6,063 nucleotides of DNA, taken from assembly GCA_023251275.1 (NCBI GenBank), contig JAHEZC010000178.1, forward strand, positions 1 to 6,063, read 5' to 3'. The translations under genes and the position numbers were made by a program. Below are positions 5,567 through 6,063 of the stretch, one piece after another; within the stretch, counting starts at the first letter, position 1; each line of letters starts with the position of its first letter. The notes under the pieces were generated by a model. It saw nothing but the letters and a program-made list of their open reading frames with translations. It was not told the origin of the DNA and made no database searches. This DNA comes from Parafilimonas sp. Lineage in GTDB: Bacteria; Bacteroidota; Bacteroidia; Chitinophagales; Chitinophagaceae.

Positions 5567-6063
5567 ATGAAAAAATATATAGTTTTTGGCTCATTGACAA
5601 CGCTGGTTTTTGCATTCAGCATGTGCAATAAAACCGGCATCTTTGAGGATTCGGGTTATGATGAGCGTCTTAGCGGCGGGGCAGCGACCGTTTTTGATGA
5701 AACATCAAAGGCATTTACCAACGCCATTCCCGGGTTAAGCGAAAGAGATATGCGGGTGCATGAATTAGGTGACCAGGGATTTGAACAAACTTTTGTATCT
5801 GCGCCTGCTCCGAGGTTTGGCGGACTTGGGCCTATATTTAATAATGTTTCCTGTATCTCCTGTCATCACAACGACGGCAAAGGCACGCCTACAGCGGGTT
5901 TATCAACATCTTCTTTATTATTCAGAATCAGTTTACCGGGTATGGATGATCATGGCGGACCGCTTGCGGTACCAGGTTTCGGTGGCCAGATACAGGACCA
6001 GGCTTTATTCGGAGTGCTGCCTGAGGCACACATCAATATAGATTTTTCAGATGTGCCGGTTAC
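5567..6063 (+). CDS. Di-heme oxidoreductase (COG3488/DUF1111 family), N-terminal part
   Basis: The frame from ATG 5567 stays open for 165 codons to the right edge; the full family is usually 400-500 residues, so roughly a third is seen. The N-terminus, MKKYIVFGSLTTLVFAFSMC, is a lipoprotein-like signal with C20 as the likely lipid site, though methionine before the cysteine is unusual. The sequence GLGPIFNNVSCISCHHNDG (86-104) holds a c-type heme site, C96-I-S-C99-H100, in the exact context typical of this family (GLGP-x-FN…SC..CH..DG-x-G). The second heme motif expected near the C-terminus lies outside the window. Members have been called 'thiol oxidoreductases' and resemble di-heme cytochrome c peroxidases; their reaction is not well settled. 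It lies 82 bases after the imelysin gene without an obvious promoter, probably in the same operon. A periplasmic or surface redox role alongside the Rieske and imelysin proteins is inferred. Confidence 0.9.
   Translation, partial: MKKYIVFGSLTTLVFAFSMCNKTGIFEDSGYDERLSGGAATVFDETSKAFTNAIPGLSERDMRVHELGDQGFEQTFVSAPAPRFGGLGPIFNNVSCISCHHNDGKGTPTAGLSTSSLLFRISLPGMDDHGGPLAVPGFGGQIQDQALFGVLPEAHINIDFSDVPV

Noticed and set aside
5769..6041. Plus-strand frame of 90 codons with an Arg/Leu/Tyr-rich product
   Set aside because: It is an out-of-frame reading of the di-heme oxidoreductase gene, which carries the CxxCH motif in the frame from 5567.

Overview
The window looks like a chromosomal segment from a Bacteroidota bacterium, most likely of the Chitinophagaceae/Sphingobacteriia type. 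Three things point that way. Signal peptides are the short Lys-rich type ending in Ala-Gln (…SFAQ, …AKAQ) or in lipoprotein cysteines. Shine-Dalgarno sequences are almost absent. Two sites match the Bacteroidota -7 promoter element TAnnTTTG exactly, and one of them has a -33 TTTG at the expected distance. The DNA is moderately AT-rich by eye. The taxonomic placement is inference from these traits, not from a search.

Layout. Positions 1-1343 (minus strand) hold a secreted ADP-ribosylglycohydrolase-family protein whose C-terminus runs off the left edge. A divergent intergenic region (1344-1676) carries the promoter of an AraC-family regulator (1677-2543, plus). Everything downstream is on the plus strand: an outer-membrane porin-like beta-barrel (2640-3875), a Tat-exported Rieske [2Fe-2S] lipoprotein (3984-4421), an imelysin/M75 lipoprotein with the GxHxxE motif (4423-5484, one base after the Rieske stop), and the N-terminal third or so of a di-heme oxidoreductase with a CxxCH heme site (5567 to beyond the right edge).

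How they may work together. Imelysin-like proteins (EfeO/IrpA relatives) are linked to iron uptake, and M75 genes are often paired with di-heme 'thiol oxidoreductase' genes (COG3488). Here that pair is joined by a Rieske protein and an outer-membrane barrel and preceded by an AraC regulator with a cluster of five cysteines. A coherent reading is an envelope metal-acquisition or electron-transfer system: barrel for entry, M75 protein for metal binding, Rieske and c-type heme proteins for redox change of the metal, regulator to switch it on. The porin promoter has a perfect -7 box but no -33 box. In its place are two abutting 14-bp direct repeats, as expected for an activator-dependent promoter. 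The function of the system as a whole is inference; the family assignments of the individual proteins are well supported by motifs.

No RNA genes, insertion sequences, CRISPR arrays or convincing terminators were seen.
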